The translations under genes and the position numbers were made by a program. Under the pieces are notes generated by a model. It did not search any database. It worked only from the letters and a program-made list of their open reading frames with translations, and was not told the DNA's origin. Positions 1 through 8,700 of a DNA stretch of 21,833 nucleotides are shown piece by piece. The stretch is taken from the NCBI GenBank assembly GCA_052387095.1, contig JBQTJN010000032.1, positions 1-21,833 of the forward strand, given 5' to 3'. The number at the start of each line of letters is the position of its first letter. Position 1 is the stretch's first letter. The stretch comes from JBQTJN01 sp052387095. Lineage in GTDB: Bacteria; Pseudomonadota; Alphaproteobacteria; Micavibrionales; Micavibrionaceae.

Positions 1-344
1 CCACTTTGTGATGGATGGGATTTATCCTGAACCTTTCCGGTTGTGTTGTCCATATTTTGCAGATGTATTCGTAAGTGGTGAGGCCTTTGAGGGTTTTGAG
101 CCGTTTGGCGAAGTTGTAAGCCATGAGAAATGTTTGGAGATGCTGTTTCAGTTCATCATGTGACTGGTAGTAGTATTTTTTGACTGTGGCATCCTTGATC
201 GTTCTGTTCATGCGCTCAACCTGTCCATTGGTCCATGGATGTCTTGGTTTTGTGCCTCTATGTTCGATGCCATGTTTGTGGCAGGCATAATCAAAGGCAT
301 GCCAGAGATAGAGGACGTCTGGGTTCTGCAGGACGGGTTTCTCC
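1..344 (-). mobile_element. IS481-family element, 3' remnant with transposase C-terminus
   Basis: Reading the minus strand in the frame that leaves the window at its left edge gives an IS481-type transposase C-terminus: the motif TKPRHPWTNGQVERMNRT, then a helical stretch with AYNFAKRLKTLKGL, then YEYICKIWT and the terminal INPIHHKVG. This is the last catalytic-core segment, including the conserved Glu of NGQVERMN, and the tail of an rve-type DDE transposase. Base 1 lies inside the terminal inverted repeat: CCACTTTGTGATGG matches the end of the related element at 5393-5576. The N-terminal two thirds of the transposase are absent. Instead the reading frame continues into an IS630-type transposase, with the junction near 300-345. 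This part alone could not transpose. Confidence 0.8.
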
Positions 345-974
345 ATGACCGATTTTTCAGGCAATTGCGGCAACAGATCCTGCTGCGCCCATGCCGTAAA
401 AATATCGGCATTGATGCTGGTTTTAAACAACCCGATCGTGAGCAAAGCTTTGCCGATTAAAGCGCCGATGGCATTGGTCCGGCTTTTAGCGTGCCAATCG
501 CATAAGCCGTAGCAGCGTTGCCCCACTGCAGCATAGCCGTGCGCGCGCGGCATATCATGCGCGAACCCGCTTTCATTAATGTAAACGATTGGCCGGCCTT
601 CAAATTCATGAGGCCGCATAATCGTCTGGAAGATACGCCGTGCGCCGTTGCCGGCCTTTGGATGGCGCAGCGTTTTTTTTATAGCTGATGCCCATGCGCC
701 GCAGAGCGTGCCCAATGCCCTTCTCGCTCACACCAAGCCGCAGAGCCCGCTCATACCGGTAAGCATCAGGATGCCTCTCAATATCACGCGCCAGCGCCGC
801 CATGTCGATCTTTGTCGCAGGCTTGTGGCGCCGGCGCCTGGGTTCCGGGGTCTTCAGCCAACGAACGACACTCGCCACACCCACACAAAAACGCGCCGCC
901 ACCTGCGCTATCGCAAGGCCTTCCTTCTCGCGGACAGATAAGACTCTACGGCGAAAATCGGATGAATACGTCAT
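345..974 (-). pseudogene. IS630-family transposase, N-terminal two thirds, frameshifted and fused to IS481 tail
   Basis: The ATG at 974 opens a helix-turn-helix N-terminus (MTYSSDFRRRVLSVREKEGL) typical of IS630 orfA, read to about 675. The minus-strand A8 run at 673-680 is the point where a +1 shift restores the family sequence KKTLRHPKA and then RIFQTIM. The second frame carries EGRPIVYINESGFAHDMPR, HGYAAVGQRCYG and INADIFTAW. The first catalytic Asp of the DDE triad (normally DESGF) reads Asn here. The sequence after LLPQLPEKSV, where the family has the second Asp and the Glu, is replaced in frame by IS481 sequence. The frameshift could be programmed, as is known for this family, but the N substitution and lost C-terminus point to a dead enzyme. 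The element's upstream end near 975-1020 is not resolved. Confidence 0.8.
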
Positions 975-1079
975 CCATATAATATAATCAATTTATATGA
1001 ACTTGGCTATATCGCCTCATGGGAAGATTATTCTCAGTCCTATGTCCGGACCGCGATTTTCAGCACCTTCGAAATCCTC

Positions 1080-1145
1080 AGCCCCCTATGGTCCGCTCAA
1101 GGTGTTGTATAACCGCTTTGTGCGTTAGAGCGGCATGGGCGACCC
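1080..1145 (+). pseudogene. IS5-family transposase remnant (about 20 codons)
   Basis: The plus strand encodes PYGPLKVLYNRFVR, a stop, then SGMG. This resembles the conserved YGPxxTLYNRFxRWSRxGVF block of IS5 (IS427-type) orfA transposases, with the Trp codon turned into TAG. Nothing recognisable continues on either side, so it would be a short relic left by earlier insertion and deletion. The match is short, and chance similarity is possible. The rest of 975-1162 shows no gene. Confidence 0.4.
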
Positions 1146-1162
1146 TTGCCACTTTTTCTGTT

Positions 1163-2935
1163 TCACGACGCTTGTTTCAATAGCTTGATGAAATTCCGCT
1201 TGGTTTTATATTTTTCCGCAAGCGATGAAATGTAGGCGGCATATGCTTCGGATCCGCGTAGCGTTTTGAGACGGCTGATTAGCTTGACGGTCTTTTTATA
1301 GGATGGCCCGTTGCCTTTGGTGATGAATCGCACGATCAGGGTTTCGTAGGCCACCGCCGATTCTTGCGGATGAGTTTTTTCGCTGGCCTTGGCAATATTT
1401 TCCAGCAATTCGTCCGGCGCGTCATATGCACTTACAATTATCCACGCCTCAGACAGGCGTTTTTCAAGCAGAAGAACCTGTATCAAAATAACGGCAGCGG
1501 CCGTGCGGCGCCCCATGTATCCAACGGTTCCGCGATGGAATACGAGGTTTTCAAATTCCCGCTTTCCGCCCGCCCTCTTTTTCTCCTTGTTCGCTTCTTC
1601 CTTTAGGAAGGCGATGGCCCGTTCCGCCAGATCGTTCGACAGACTTTTTATGGCGGTGTATTTATCTATGTCGGGGCGCTGCTGGAATGATTCCCAAATC
1701 AAGTCCCGCGCCTTGATCTTGTCTCCGTGGCGCATATACAGATCGAAGGCGAATTCTTTCAGCCGCTCGTCAGGCCACTTGCCATCTTTGAACTGCCAAA
1801 GCCCTTCCTCGGTTCATTTCAGCGCCTCGTCCTCCCGTTCGTGGTCAAGACAAAGCACGGCTAGTTCCAGATAATGCTCCGCTGAGGACAGGTCTTTCGC
1901 GCGCAGGGCGATGCGGGTGTCAAGATCGCCCTCCCCTTTCGCCAGTCTGTCGAGAATGGATTTGAGAGCATAACGTTGCGTGGAATTTGTGTCATAGTGC
2001 TCCCGGCTCGGATTTAGGGACGACAGCTTGTCCCACGCCTCTTTCGCGAGGCGATGGTAAGTAGTCAGCCCTTTTTCCCCCAGAATCTCACGATAGTCCT
2101 CGCATACGCCTGAGAAAAAATCCCATGAGGTTTCCATCTCCCGCTGGAACAGGCGTGCCGCAAGGTCTTCGGGATCGGTTTTCACGGTACGGCAAGCTTG
2201 GCGGTACATCTCGGCCGCCTTCTCGCAGACCTTACCCGCCGCCCGGTCGTGATGATGATCGACTTCTTCGAGAGCCTTTTCCATGCGGTCAAAAAAATAA
2301 TCAAGAAGGTTTAATGCCACGTCCGGGCTTGTATTGGCAAGGGGCGCAATCTGTGCAATCGTTTTTTCAAGCTTTATGATCCAGCCCGGGGCTTCATCGT
2401 AATCCACATAGCCGTGCGTCGCCGTCGCTTGCGTGATCGCCTTTTTTATTTCTTCAAATATATCAGCGGTTTTTCCTTTCGCTACCTTCATCCCCAATTC
2501 CAGCCCTTTGAAAAACGTGGGATCGCTTTCTGCTTGATTTATGAGCAGTGCCGCCATCGTACCCTTATCCATCTCGCGCACGTAGTCACGGATGATTTCC
2601 ATACGGCTTTTTGTTTGCTTTACGGCGCCGGGCCTAAGATCATTCACGGTCAAGGCTGTGGCGACGAGATGCTTGCAAAACCCGAAATCCCGGTCGGCCG
2701 GACAGGAACAACTGCCTGATATCTTGCTGTTCACCAGTTTCAGTTCTGCCTCATACAGTTCCGATCCCAGGATGCGGGCGCGGACGCGGCTTTGTTCAAG
2801 CGAAACAATCTCGACTGCGCCCTCCTTGTGATAGGCAGCGCCCCGCGCAAAGATCTTTTCACCTGCGATCTTACGAAGCGTCTCCGGATCGAATCGGAGA
2901 GCATTCGTATTTGTTTTTATGATCTGTTTCTCCAT
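1163..2935 (-). pseudogene. SWIM zinc-finger / DUF6880-like protein, broken by one in-frame TGA
   Basis: One minus-strand frame of 591 codons runs from ATG 2935 to the stop at 1163, interrupted only by TGA at 1816-1814. The first part (373 aa) has a SWIM zinc motif, C76-x-C78-x8-C87-x-H89, within SCSCPADRDFGFCKHL. SWIM domains bind nucleic acid or protein partners. The remainder is alpha-helical and repeat-like, and I believe it resembles the DUF6880 family, which often follows a SWIM finger. After the TGA the frame continues as TEEGLWQFKDGKWPDERL and the rest of a helical C-terminus. TGA sits where TGG (Trp) would be natural (ALK-W-TEEGLW), so a single G-to-A nonsense change is the simplest reading. 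TGA serves as a normal stop in this window (alcohol dehydrogenase at 20721), which argues against recoding. A GGGAG stands upstream of the ATG, inside a small palindrome. It could be expressed as a truncated 373-aa protein. Function unknown. Confidence 0.72.
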
Positions 2936-3010
2936 GGAGAAAATTCTCCCATTTTTCAGAAAATTATCCTAATGCCTCCTGCGTGTCGAGCTATATACAA
3001 CAATTAAAAC

Positions 3011-3112
3011 CTATTGACTGATAACTTTCTTTATTTCTTCAAGGGTGAAACGTTCGGCTTTCAGCTTTTTTATCTGTTTGCAGCGTTTAATCTCTTTCGG
3101 GTTTAATTCCCC
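3011..3112 (-). pseudogene. C-terminal remnant of an unidentified gene, cut by the IS200-like element
   Basis: The minus strand reads ELNPKEIKRCKQIKKL, then KAERFTLEEIKKVISQ and a TAG stop at 3013-3011. The highly charged helical tail with FTLEEIKKVI resembles the end of a MerR-like helix-turn-helix, but it is too short to assign. The frame loses any gene character where the IS200 left-end hairpins begin (about 3112), so it is probably the 3' end of a gene interrupted by that insertion. Confidence 0.3.
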
Positions 3113-3148
3113 GCAGCTTGCTGCGTAGAATACGTGCGTGAGCACGTA
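3112..3148 (+). repeat. Paired subterminal hairpins, IS200/IS605 left end
   Basis: Two perfect hairpins lie just ahead of the TnpA start. CGCAGC/GCTGCG (3112-3117 and 3120-3125) has a 2-nt spacer. TACGTGC/GCACGTA (3131-3137 and 3142-3148) has a GTGA loop. Members of the IS200/IS605 family carry subterminal palindromes at their ends that TnpA binds as single-stranded DNA. The second hairpin overlaps the GTG start codon at 3138, so it would also tend to hide the translation start. Confidence 0.55.
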
Positions 3149-3506
3149 TATCCATAAGAGTCACAATGTTACGGTATTGATGTACCACCTTGTTTTTCCG
3201 GCGAAGTATCGCCGGGCGGTATTTGACGAGGCGGTGGATAAGGTTCTCAAGGATGTATGTCTTGAGATCGAGCAACGCTACGAGATCAAGTTTTTGGAGG
3301 TAGGAACGGACAAGGATCACGTTCATTTTTTGGTTCAGTCTGTACCGCTGTATTCAGTGAAGAAGATTGTCCAGATGCTCAAGAGTATTACGGCGCGTGA
3401 AGTGTTTGGGCGGTGTCCCGAGGTTAAGAAGAAGTTATGGGGCGGTGAGTTTTGGACGGACGGATATATTGCGAGTACGGTTGGCAAACATGGGGATGAA
3501 GCGAAG
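3138..3506 (+). pseudogene. tnpA: IS200/IS605-family transposase TnpA (Y1 HUH), C-terminally truncated
   Basis: The GTG start gives MSTYIHKSHNVTVLMYH, a typical IS200-type N-terminus. The HUH metal motif is H61-V-H63 (DKDHVHFLVQS), followed by YSVKKIVQMLKSITAREVF and FWTDGYIASTVGKHGDE. Homology stops near residue 121. The helix that should bear the nucleophilic tyrosine (a Y-containing segment right after KHGDE) is missing, and the frame runs on to 4043 through unrelated sequence ending LDYL. Without the tyrosine the enzyme could not cut DNA. No right-end hairpin is visible, so the 3' end of the element is probably deleted. There is no accessory TnpB. Confidence 0.75.
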
Positions 3507-4191
3507 ATAGGGAAGACGCCGCCGGCCCTGTCTTTCCAAGAAACAACTTCCATGAAGGAAATTTTAAGGAAACATATAGCCGGCCAAAGAGAATGGACGA
3601 ACGATTTAACCAGAATGGCTAAAATTTATAAGAACCTTGACCGTCTCGACCTGATGCTCAGCTACACCTGGCAGGCAGATTGGCGAGATAGAATTCTGGG
3701 CCAGCTTGGCACCGAAACAATACAAAAATTGCCGCCCCAATCGTCGGTCAAGTCCAGCTATCGACGGCCTTTGCACTGGCCTTTAAAAACAGCGGAAAAA
3801 TCACCATCAAACAAAAGAATATCAAGGCACCACCGCCCGCATAACGCTTTGACTATCATGCCGCAGATAAGACCCAGCATCCGATATTTTCCGGCGTTAA
3901 AAAAACAAAAGCTCAAAAGAGAAAGGCCTTTTGGGCATCACATCTTTTGCTGCAGAAGGCGCAGAGATAGATTGCGCGCTTTAAAAAAGCAAATGCATTC
4001 TTATATTGTTAAGTCTAAAATGGGTTGCCTTGATTATCTTTAACGTGATCAGGTGCGGCATACGTTCTTGACGATAAAATCATTGAACCAGAATTGGACA
4101 AGCCTGCCGTAATTAAAGCGGGAGATGAATGACTATTGATCGCATCCTTTAATCAATCGCTTATAAAACATTTCCCGAAACGGAAAAATAA
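3507..4191. other. Unassigned region with broken coding fragments
   Basis: About 680 bp with no recognisable gene. It contains several short open stretches in different plus-strand frames that look protein-like but not identifiable: one from ATG 3549 (MKEILRKHIAGQREWTNDL and on to YTWQADWRDRILGQL), a shifted one around 3720-3840 (KIAAPIVGQVQLSTAFALAF), another around 3845-3960 (DYHAADKTQHPIFSGVKK), and a terminal one at about 4050-4130 (IIEPELDKPAVIKAGDE then TGA). Together they may be one or two decayed genes, 3' of the IS200 deletion point. No terminator or promoter was convincing. Confidence 0.35.
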
Positions 4192-5271
4192 TTAAGAAAC
4201 CCGATACCGTGTTGCGCGGCCTTGACCAAACTGATCTATTTTTCTCATGTCGAGTAATTTTTTTATGATTTGTTCAACGGTACGGGGCGCAAAACCAAGT
4301 GCGTTAATGGCATCACCCCGATTAAACTCTTTGCCCCCTAAGCTCTGTGCCCAATTCCAGAGCGCAAGTTGCTTCTCGGATAGAAGATACTCGAACTGAT
4401 CGCTTTCAAGTATGCGCTGCGCCTCTCTGGCCTGCCTTAGAAACACATCGAAGATGTACAAAAGCCAGGGCGTTACATCTTCGCTCTCGTTCTTCCATGT
4501 GCGTTGCGCTTTGTTGAGCGCAAGATAGTATTCGGCTTTTGTCTCTTCAATCAGTTTCTCATGCGATACAAGTGTAGAAAAACTGTATCCGCATTGAAGC
4601 AACATGAGATTGGTCAGCAAACGACTCGTCCGACCATTCCCATCCTGGAACGGGTGAATAGCTAAATATTCAAAAGCGAAATTTGCTATGAGTATAAGGG
4701 GGTGTTTGAACTTTTCTTGCTGCGCCCACTGATACCAATCGATCAGATCTCGCATCTCTTTTGCGGTTAAGTGCGGCGACGTAGGATCAAAAATAACACC
4801 GACAATCTTCCCGGTCTGATCTTTCGCTTCAACACGGTTTGGGCCAAACTTATAACGTCCCTTATGTCCTTCATCTTTCTCGCTATATGACATCATGTCT
4901 TGATGAAGCTGCAGGATGTGGCTCTCCGTGATGGGTATATCTGCGTAGTTTTCAAAGATACGCTCCAACATCTTTATGTATCCGGCGACTTCCTGCTCGT
5001 CGCGCGTTTTGAAGGATTTAATCCGCATGTTGCGGTAAAGCGCATCAACTTCCTCATCGCTCAGCCGATTGCCTTCGATACGGTTTGATGCACCCGTTGA
5101 TGTAACAATGACGGAATGCGTTAATCGCTCTATCGTTTGGGGCAACAGACGGTTGGTTAATGTGTAAGTATTTTTGACAGCATCAATCTCAGCAATCATG
5201 GAATAGATTTTTTCCGTGACATATGAGGGCAGCCCGAGCCGTTTGCTTAATCTGAAATCCCGCAAATTCAT
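4192..5271 (-). CDS. Fic family protein (predicted AMP-transferase) with C-terminal winged helix
   Basis: 359 aa. Fic enzymes transfer AMP (sometimes another nucleotide part) from ATP to a hydroxyl side chain of a target protein. The catalytic loop HPFQDGNGRTSR is complete at residues 206-217, with His206 and the Mg/phosphate-binding D-GNGR. The N-terminal part has an inhibitory-helix motif, S62-x3-E66-G67 (SNRIEGN), which in class II Fic proteins blocks ATP binding. The last 70 residues look like a winged helix (NRGDAINALGFAPRTVEQII), suggesting DNA binding, possibly autoregulatory. The ATG at 5271 is preceded by 10-bp repeats instead of a Shine-Dalgarno sequence, so the mRNA may be leaderless. 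It is a solitary cargo gene between dead IS elements with no antitoxin gene beside it, as expected for a self-inhibited class II Fic. The target is unknown. Confidence 0.88.
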   Translation of the reverse strand: MNLRDFRLSKRLGLPSYVTEKIYSMIAEIDAVKNTYTLTNRLLPQTIERLTHSVIVTSTGASNRIEGNRLSDEEVDALYRNMRIKSFKTRDEQEVAGYIKMLERIFENYADIPITESHILQLHQDMMSYSEKDEGHKGRYKFGPNRVEAKDQTGKIVGVIFDPTSPHLTAKEMRDLIDWYQWAQQEKFKHPLILIANFAFEYLAIHPFQDGNGRTSRLLTNLMLLQCGYSFSTLVSHEKLIEETKAEYYLALNKAQRTWKNESEDVTPWLLYIFDVFLRQAREAQRILESDQFEYLLSEKQLALWNWAQSLGGKEFNRGDAINALGFAPRTVEQIIKKLLDMRKIDQFGQGRATRYRVS

Positions 5272-5356
5272 ATGTGATATTATGTGATATTATGTGAGAA
5301 AAATCAAGTATATTACTCAATAAAATGCGAGATAGTGTGAGATTATGTGAGAAAAA
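5271..5356 (-). promoter_or_regulatory. Two clusters of 10-bp operator-like repeats at the fic start
   Basis: On the plus strand TATGTGATAT occurs at 5271-5280 and 5281-5290, followed by TATGTGAGAAAAA at 5291-5303. The same 13-mer recurs at 5344-5356, preceded by two diverged 10-bp copies (AATGCGAGA, TAGTGTGAGA). This makes six copies in two groups of three, with the identical 13-mers offset by 53 bp. A 10-bp period puts all copies on one face of the helix. The array abuts the Fic start codon, so it is a good candidate operator, perhaps for the protein's own winged helix. This is inference from position and periodicity. Confidence 0.5.
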
Positions 5357-5392
5357 CAATGCTTCGTCCATATGATGGATTTCACGTCTATA

Positions 5393-5576
5393 TGTTTAGT
5401 CCCACTTTGTGATGGGATTTATCCTGAACCTGTCCGGTTGTTGTCCGTATTTTGCAGATGTATTCGTAAGGGGTGATCCTTCGGCCCCATGGGCGCATCG
5501 TGCGCGAACTTACGCCGCTTCCATTTATGAACCGTCCTGAGATTGAGATCATAACGCCACAAAGTGGAACCAAACA
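5393..5576 (-). mobile_element. 184-bp internally deleted IS481 derivative (MITE-like), with TATA duplication
   Basis: Both ends are present. The left end is TGTTTAGTCCCACTTTGTG; the right end, read on the minus strand, is TGTTTGGTTCCACTTTGTG (two mismatches). TATA flanks both sides (5389-5392 and 5577-5580) as a likely target duplication. Inside, the minus strand keeps the start of an IS481-type transposase (LNLRTVHKWKRRKFAHDAPMGPK) joined directly to its last residues (YEYICKI, then the terminal HHKVG), so the whole catalytic core is deleted. It is non-autonomous but could be moved by a full IS481 relative. The IS481 fragment at position 1 shares its end, differing by small indels. Confidence 0.8.
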
Positions 5577-5779
5577 TATAACTTAGTTTTAAGTGCATTT
5601 TTTATTGCGTTTGGGATAATTTTTAGCAAAAATGCGTCGCGACCATAAAAACAGAAAAGATTGCCAAAAGGTCATCTTTTAACAGGGATATGATAGCCGT
5701 TTGAGTTAATGAGCACTTATATAACGCGTACACTGAAACCCAGCTTGAAATTCAGGCCTGCTTATATTGCGGGCTTCCT
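5577..5779 (+). promoter_or_regulatory. Intergenic leader upstream of the glutamate synthase-like genes
   Basis: This AT-rich 200 bp must contain the promoter for the two downstream genes unless transcription enters from the IS derivative. TATGAT near 5688 resembles a -10 box, but no matching -35 sits at a normal distance. A perfect 7-bp inverted repeat, AAAAGAT (5655-5661) and ATCTTTT (5674-5680), lies just before it and could be an operator. A 26-codon ORF (5709-5789) overlaps the start of the next gene in another frame and has no good ribosome site. No promoter is called firmly. Confidence 0.25.
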
Positions 5780-8700
5780 ATGCAATTAAACGAGGCGTTT
5801 AACAATGCCGGCTCTAATGCCTGCGCTGTTGGTTTTATAGCGGCCAAAGATGGTCAGCCATCACATGATGTTGTGCGCATCGCGCTGCATGGGAAAGCTA
5901 AAACTTTTCACAGGGTCGGTTATGCCGCGGATGGAAAAACCACCGACGGAGACGGGATTGAAACCGAAGTTCCAGAATCATTTTTTAATCCTATTTATGA
6001 AGATCTTGGTGGGAAGCTTGATGAAGGGCAGCGTCTCGCCGTGGGGCAATTGTTCCTGCCCAGGGATAAGACCAAGAAAGAAGAGGCTTGGCGGATCATT
6101 GAAGAGGAGATGCGTAAATCCGGCCTGAAAGATTTTAAACGCCGTGATGTAAAGCCCAACCTTAAAGTCCTGGGTCCAATTGCCCGGAAAACCATGCCAG
6201 ATACGGCACAGATTATCTTTCCCGTATCGAGCCATGAAGAAGACAAATTAAATACTGAAATACTTCTTGAAAGAACTCATCAGAGAATCCACGAACGATT
6301 TGTAGTTGCCGGCCTGATCGGACCGGAACCTGAAACATGTCATATCGCATCTTTCAGCGCGGACAGGATTATATATAAGGCCCGTTCCGATCCGAAAGAT
6401 GAAGGCGCGGTGTGGCCCGATCTGCAATATCCGGACTATCAAAGCCGCTGGGCTAAAATTCACGGGCGTTTTACCACGGCGGGATCAACCCGGATTGAAA
6501 ATATTCAGCCTTTGCCCGGGGGCAGCGCGCATAACGGCACGATCACCACCCAGGCAGGTCTGACCAATTCTGTTACTTCGGTTCACCAGTATTCTTTAGC
6601 TGCGCAAATCGGCGAAGGCGGAGCGGACATATTGCCTCTGGCCCGGCCCGGCGCTTCCGATTCGGCTTTTGCAGACCGGGTCAATACGGCTATGCGCCTG
6701 ATCGGCAGGTCGCTGGCGCGCGCAAAAATGACTATGTTCCCAAAAGGGAAAAACCGCAGTATGGACGTGTCCGACAGGGTTCTGGGCACGCGGCGTTATC
6801 TGGCCAATGAAATGGAAACAGCGGACGGTCCGGCGCTGTTCGTTACCAATAACGGCACTGAAATTCTGGCCGCGCTGGATGCGAATGGAAGCCGCCCGGC
6901 GGTTATCCAGGAAACAGACAAGTATTTCACCCTGGGCTCGGAAGCCGGGATGTGGGGCTTTAATAATAAAACCGAGTTGACGGCTACCGACAAATTAACA
7001 GCCGGTCAAATGATCAGGATCAATACGCGCACCGGCCAGGTCACGCATGACAAGGAACTGGAAGAAGAAGTAGCGCTGGAAGATGATTTTGAAGTCATGA
7101 ATGACCGCATCAAGGACATTCAGCTCGATTCCAGAAAAATAGCAGAACCGATATGGGAAGATGAGGAGCTTGCCTGGCGCCTGCGTCACTCCGGGTATAG
7201 CAAAGAAGACATCGATTTCATGGTCCATGGCATGCTCACCACGGGCACGGAAAATAACGGCTCGATGGGCGAAACGACCATTTCCCGCGGCGCCGGCGAT
7301 CATTATGAGCGGGGCGAGGATTTTTACGAATGGCAGCATAATCAAATCGTAGCGCCTGCCCACAATGCCGATCTTGATGGCGATATGATGGACCTGTCGG
7401 CGCGCTTTGCCTATCCGGTCGACAGGCACGGCAACTTCAGAGAAAAAATTCACGTTATACCGGACCGCTTTGTCCTGAGCAGCCCCATGCTCGAACAGAC
7501 GCAGGAGCAGATCGGCAAGGAAAATTTTGTCACAATCGACTGCACCTTCGATATTAAAACAGAGACTTACGAGCAGGCGCTCGACCGTATCGGACTGGAA
7601 GCGATAGAGGCCGGGAAGCAGGGAAAAAACATCATCCTCACAGATGAGTTTATTGCCCCGGGCCGCATGCCGGTTTATATGCAGCACGCCACAGGCGAGG
7701 CTCACACAAAATTAAACCAGAGCGGCCTGCGCGGTGATATCGGCCTTATTGTAAAATGCGGCGAATGCCATACATCCCATGGCGCAGCGCTTCTGAAGGC
7801 GATGGGGGCAACGGTTGTTGTTCCTTATCTCGTAGAGCAAAAAATTCTCAAAATGCACGAAGACGGGCTTCTCAAAAAAAAGGATGAAGACGGAGAGTGG
7901 CAATTTCTTTCTCTGGAGCAGGGTTTTGAAAATTTCTTCGGTGCGATCAATAAAGGCATAAAAATCGCCATGCAACGCACTCTGACCTTGAGTGCAAACT
8001 CAATGCAGGGCGCTCTAAAAATTTCCGCGAACGGGTTGAGCAAGGCACTCGTAAGCCGTGTGCATCCGGGCGTTGCCAGCCGGAAAAGCGGTATTGGCCC
8101 TGAAAAAATTCAAAAACGCATGGAGCGGTTTCACAACGAGATTTTTTATCCGTCGGGTCTTGATCTAAAGCGAGTCTTTCATAAAGACGGACATGCAAGA
8201 CTTCATGTTGGCGGACGGTTTGTTTCGCGGGCTAACGGCATAAAGCACGCCATCACATCAGGATCGATTTATGCCCTGAGGCTGGCGCTGGGGTATGAAA
8301 ATCTCTGGAAGGAGAAAGAACCCTACAGCTTTAAAGAAGGATGGAGAATCTGGAAGGATCGTTACCTGGCGCGCGCGCGTGGGGCAGACAATCCGTTCTA
8401 TAGCTGCGATGGCCTCAGGATCGATACAAGTAAATGCAAATCCATCGACCCTGACGATCCGAAGATGCAATCCGTTGACGAACTGGTTTCAGAAACAGTT
8501 GTCGTCAGCGCCATGTCCATCGGCGCCATTTCTCTCGCGGCCCATCTCGATATTCACAAGGCTGCGAACGATCTTGATTTTGAATCGAATACAGGCGAGG
8601 GCGGTTATCCCCAGGAATTGCTGGATAATCCCGATTTCATGCCGAAGGTGGCCCAGTGGTCAACCAATGCCTATGGAATCCGGCCTGAGCTTCTGACAAA

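Noticed and set aside
1814..1816. UGA read as tryptophan (alternative genetic code)
   Set aside because: TGA ends the alcohol dehydrogenase gene at 20721 and Trp is encoded by TGG throughout the window, so a nonsense mutation is simpler.
3087..3326. 79-codon minus-strand ORF over the IS200 left end
   Set aside because: It is antisense to the TnpA HUH region and has no independent support.
4192..5271. Fic gene as the toxin of a two-gene toxin-antitoxin system
   Set aside because: No small antitoxin gene is adjacent, and the inhibitory motif SNRIEG is built into the protein itself (class II).
5709..5789. 26-codon ORF (MSTYITRTLK...) overlapping the start of the GltB-like gene, considered as a leader peptide
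   Set aside because: No ribosome site at normal distance, no run of regulatory codons and no terminator hairpin after it.
6995..7705. Long minus-strand ORF (236 codons) inside the GltB-like gene
   Set aside because: It lies fully antisense to well-supported glutaminase and central-domain codons, has no recognisable motif and is a frame shadow.
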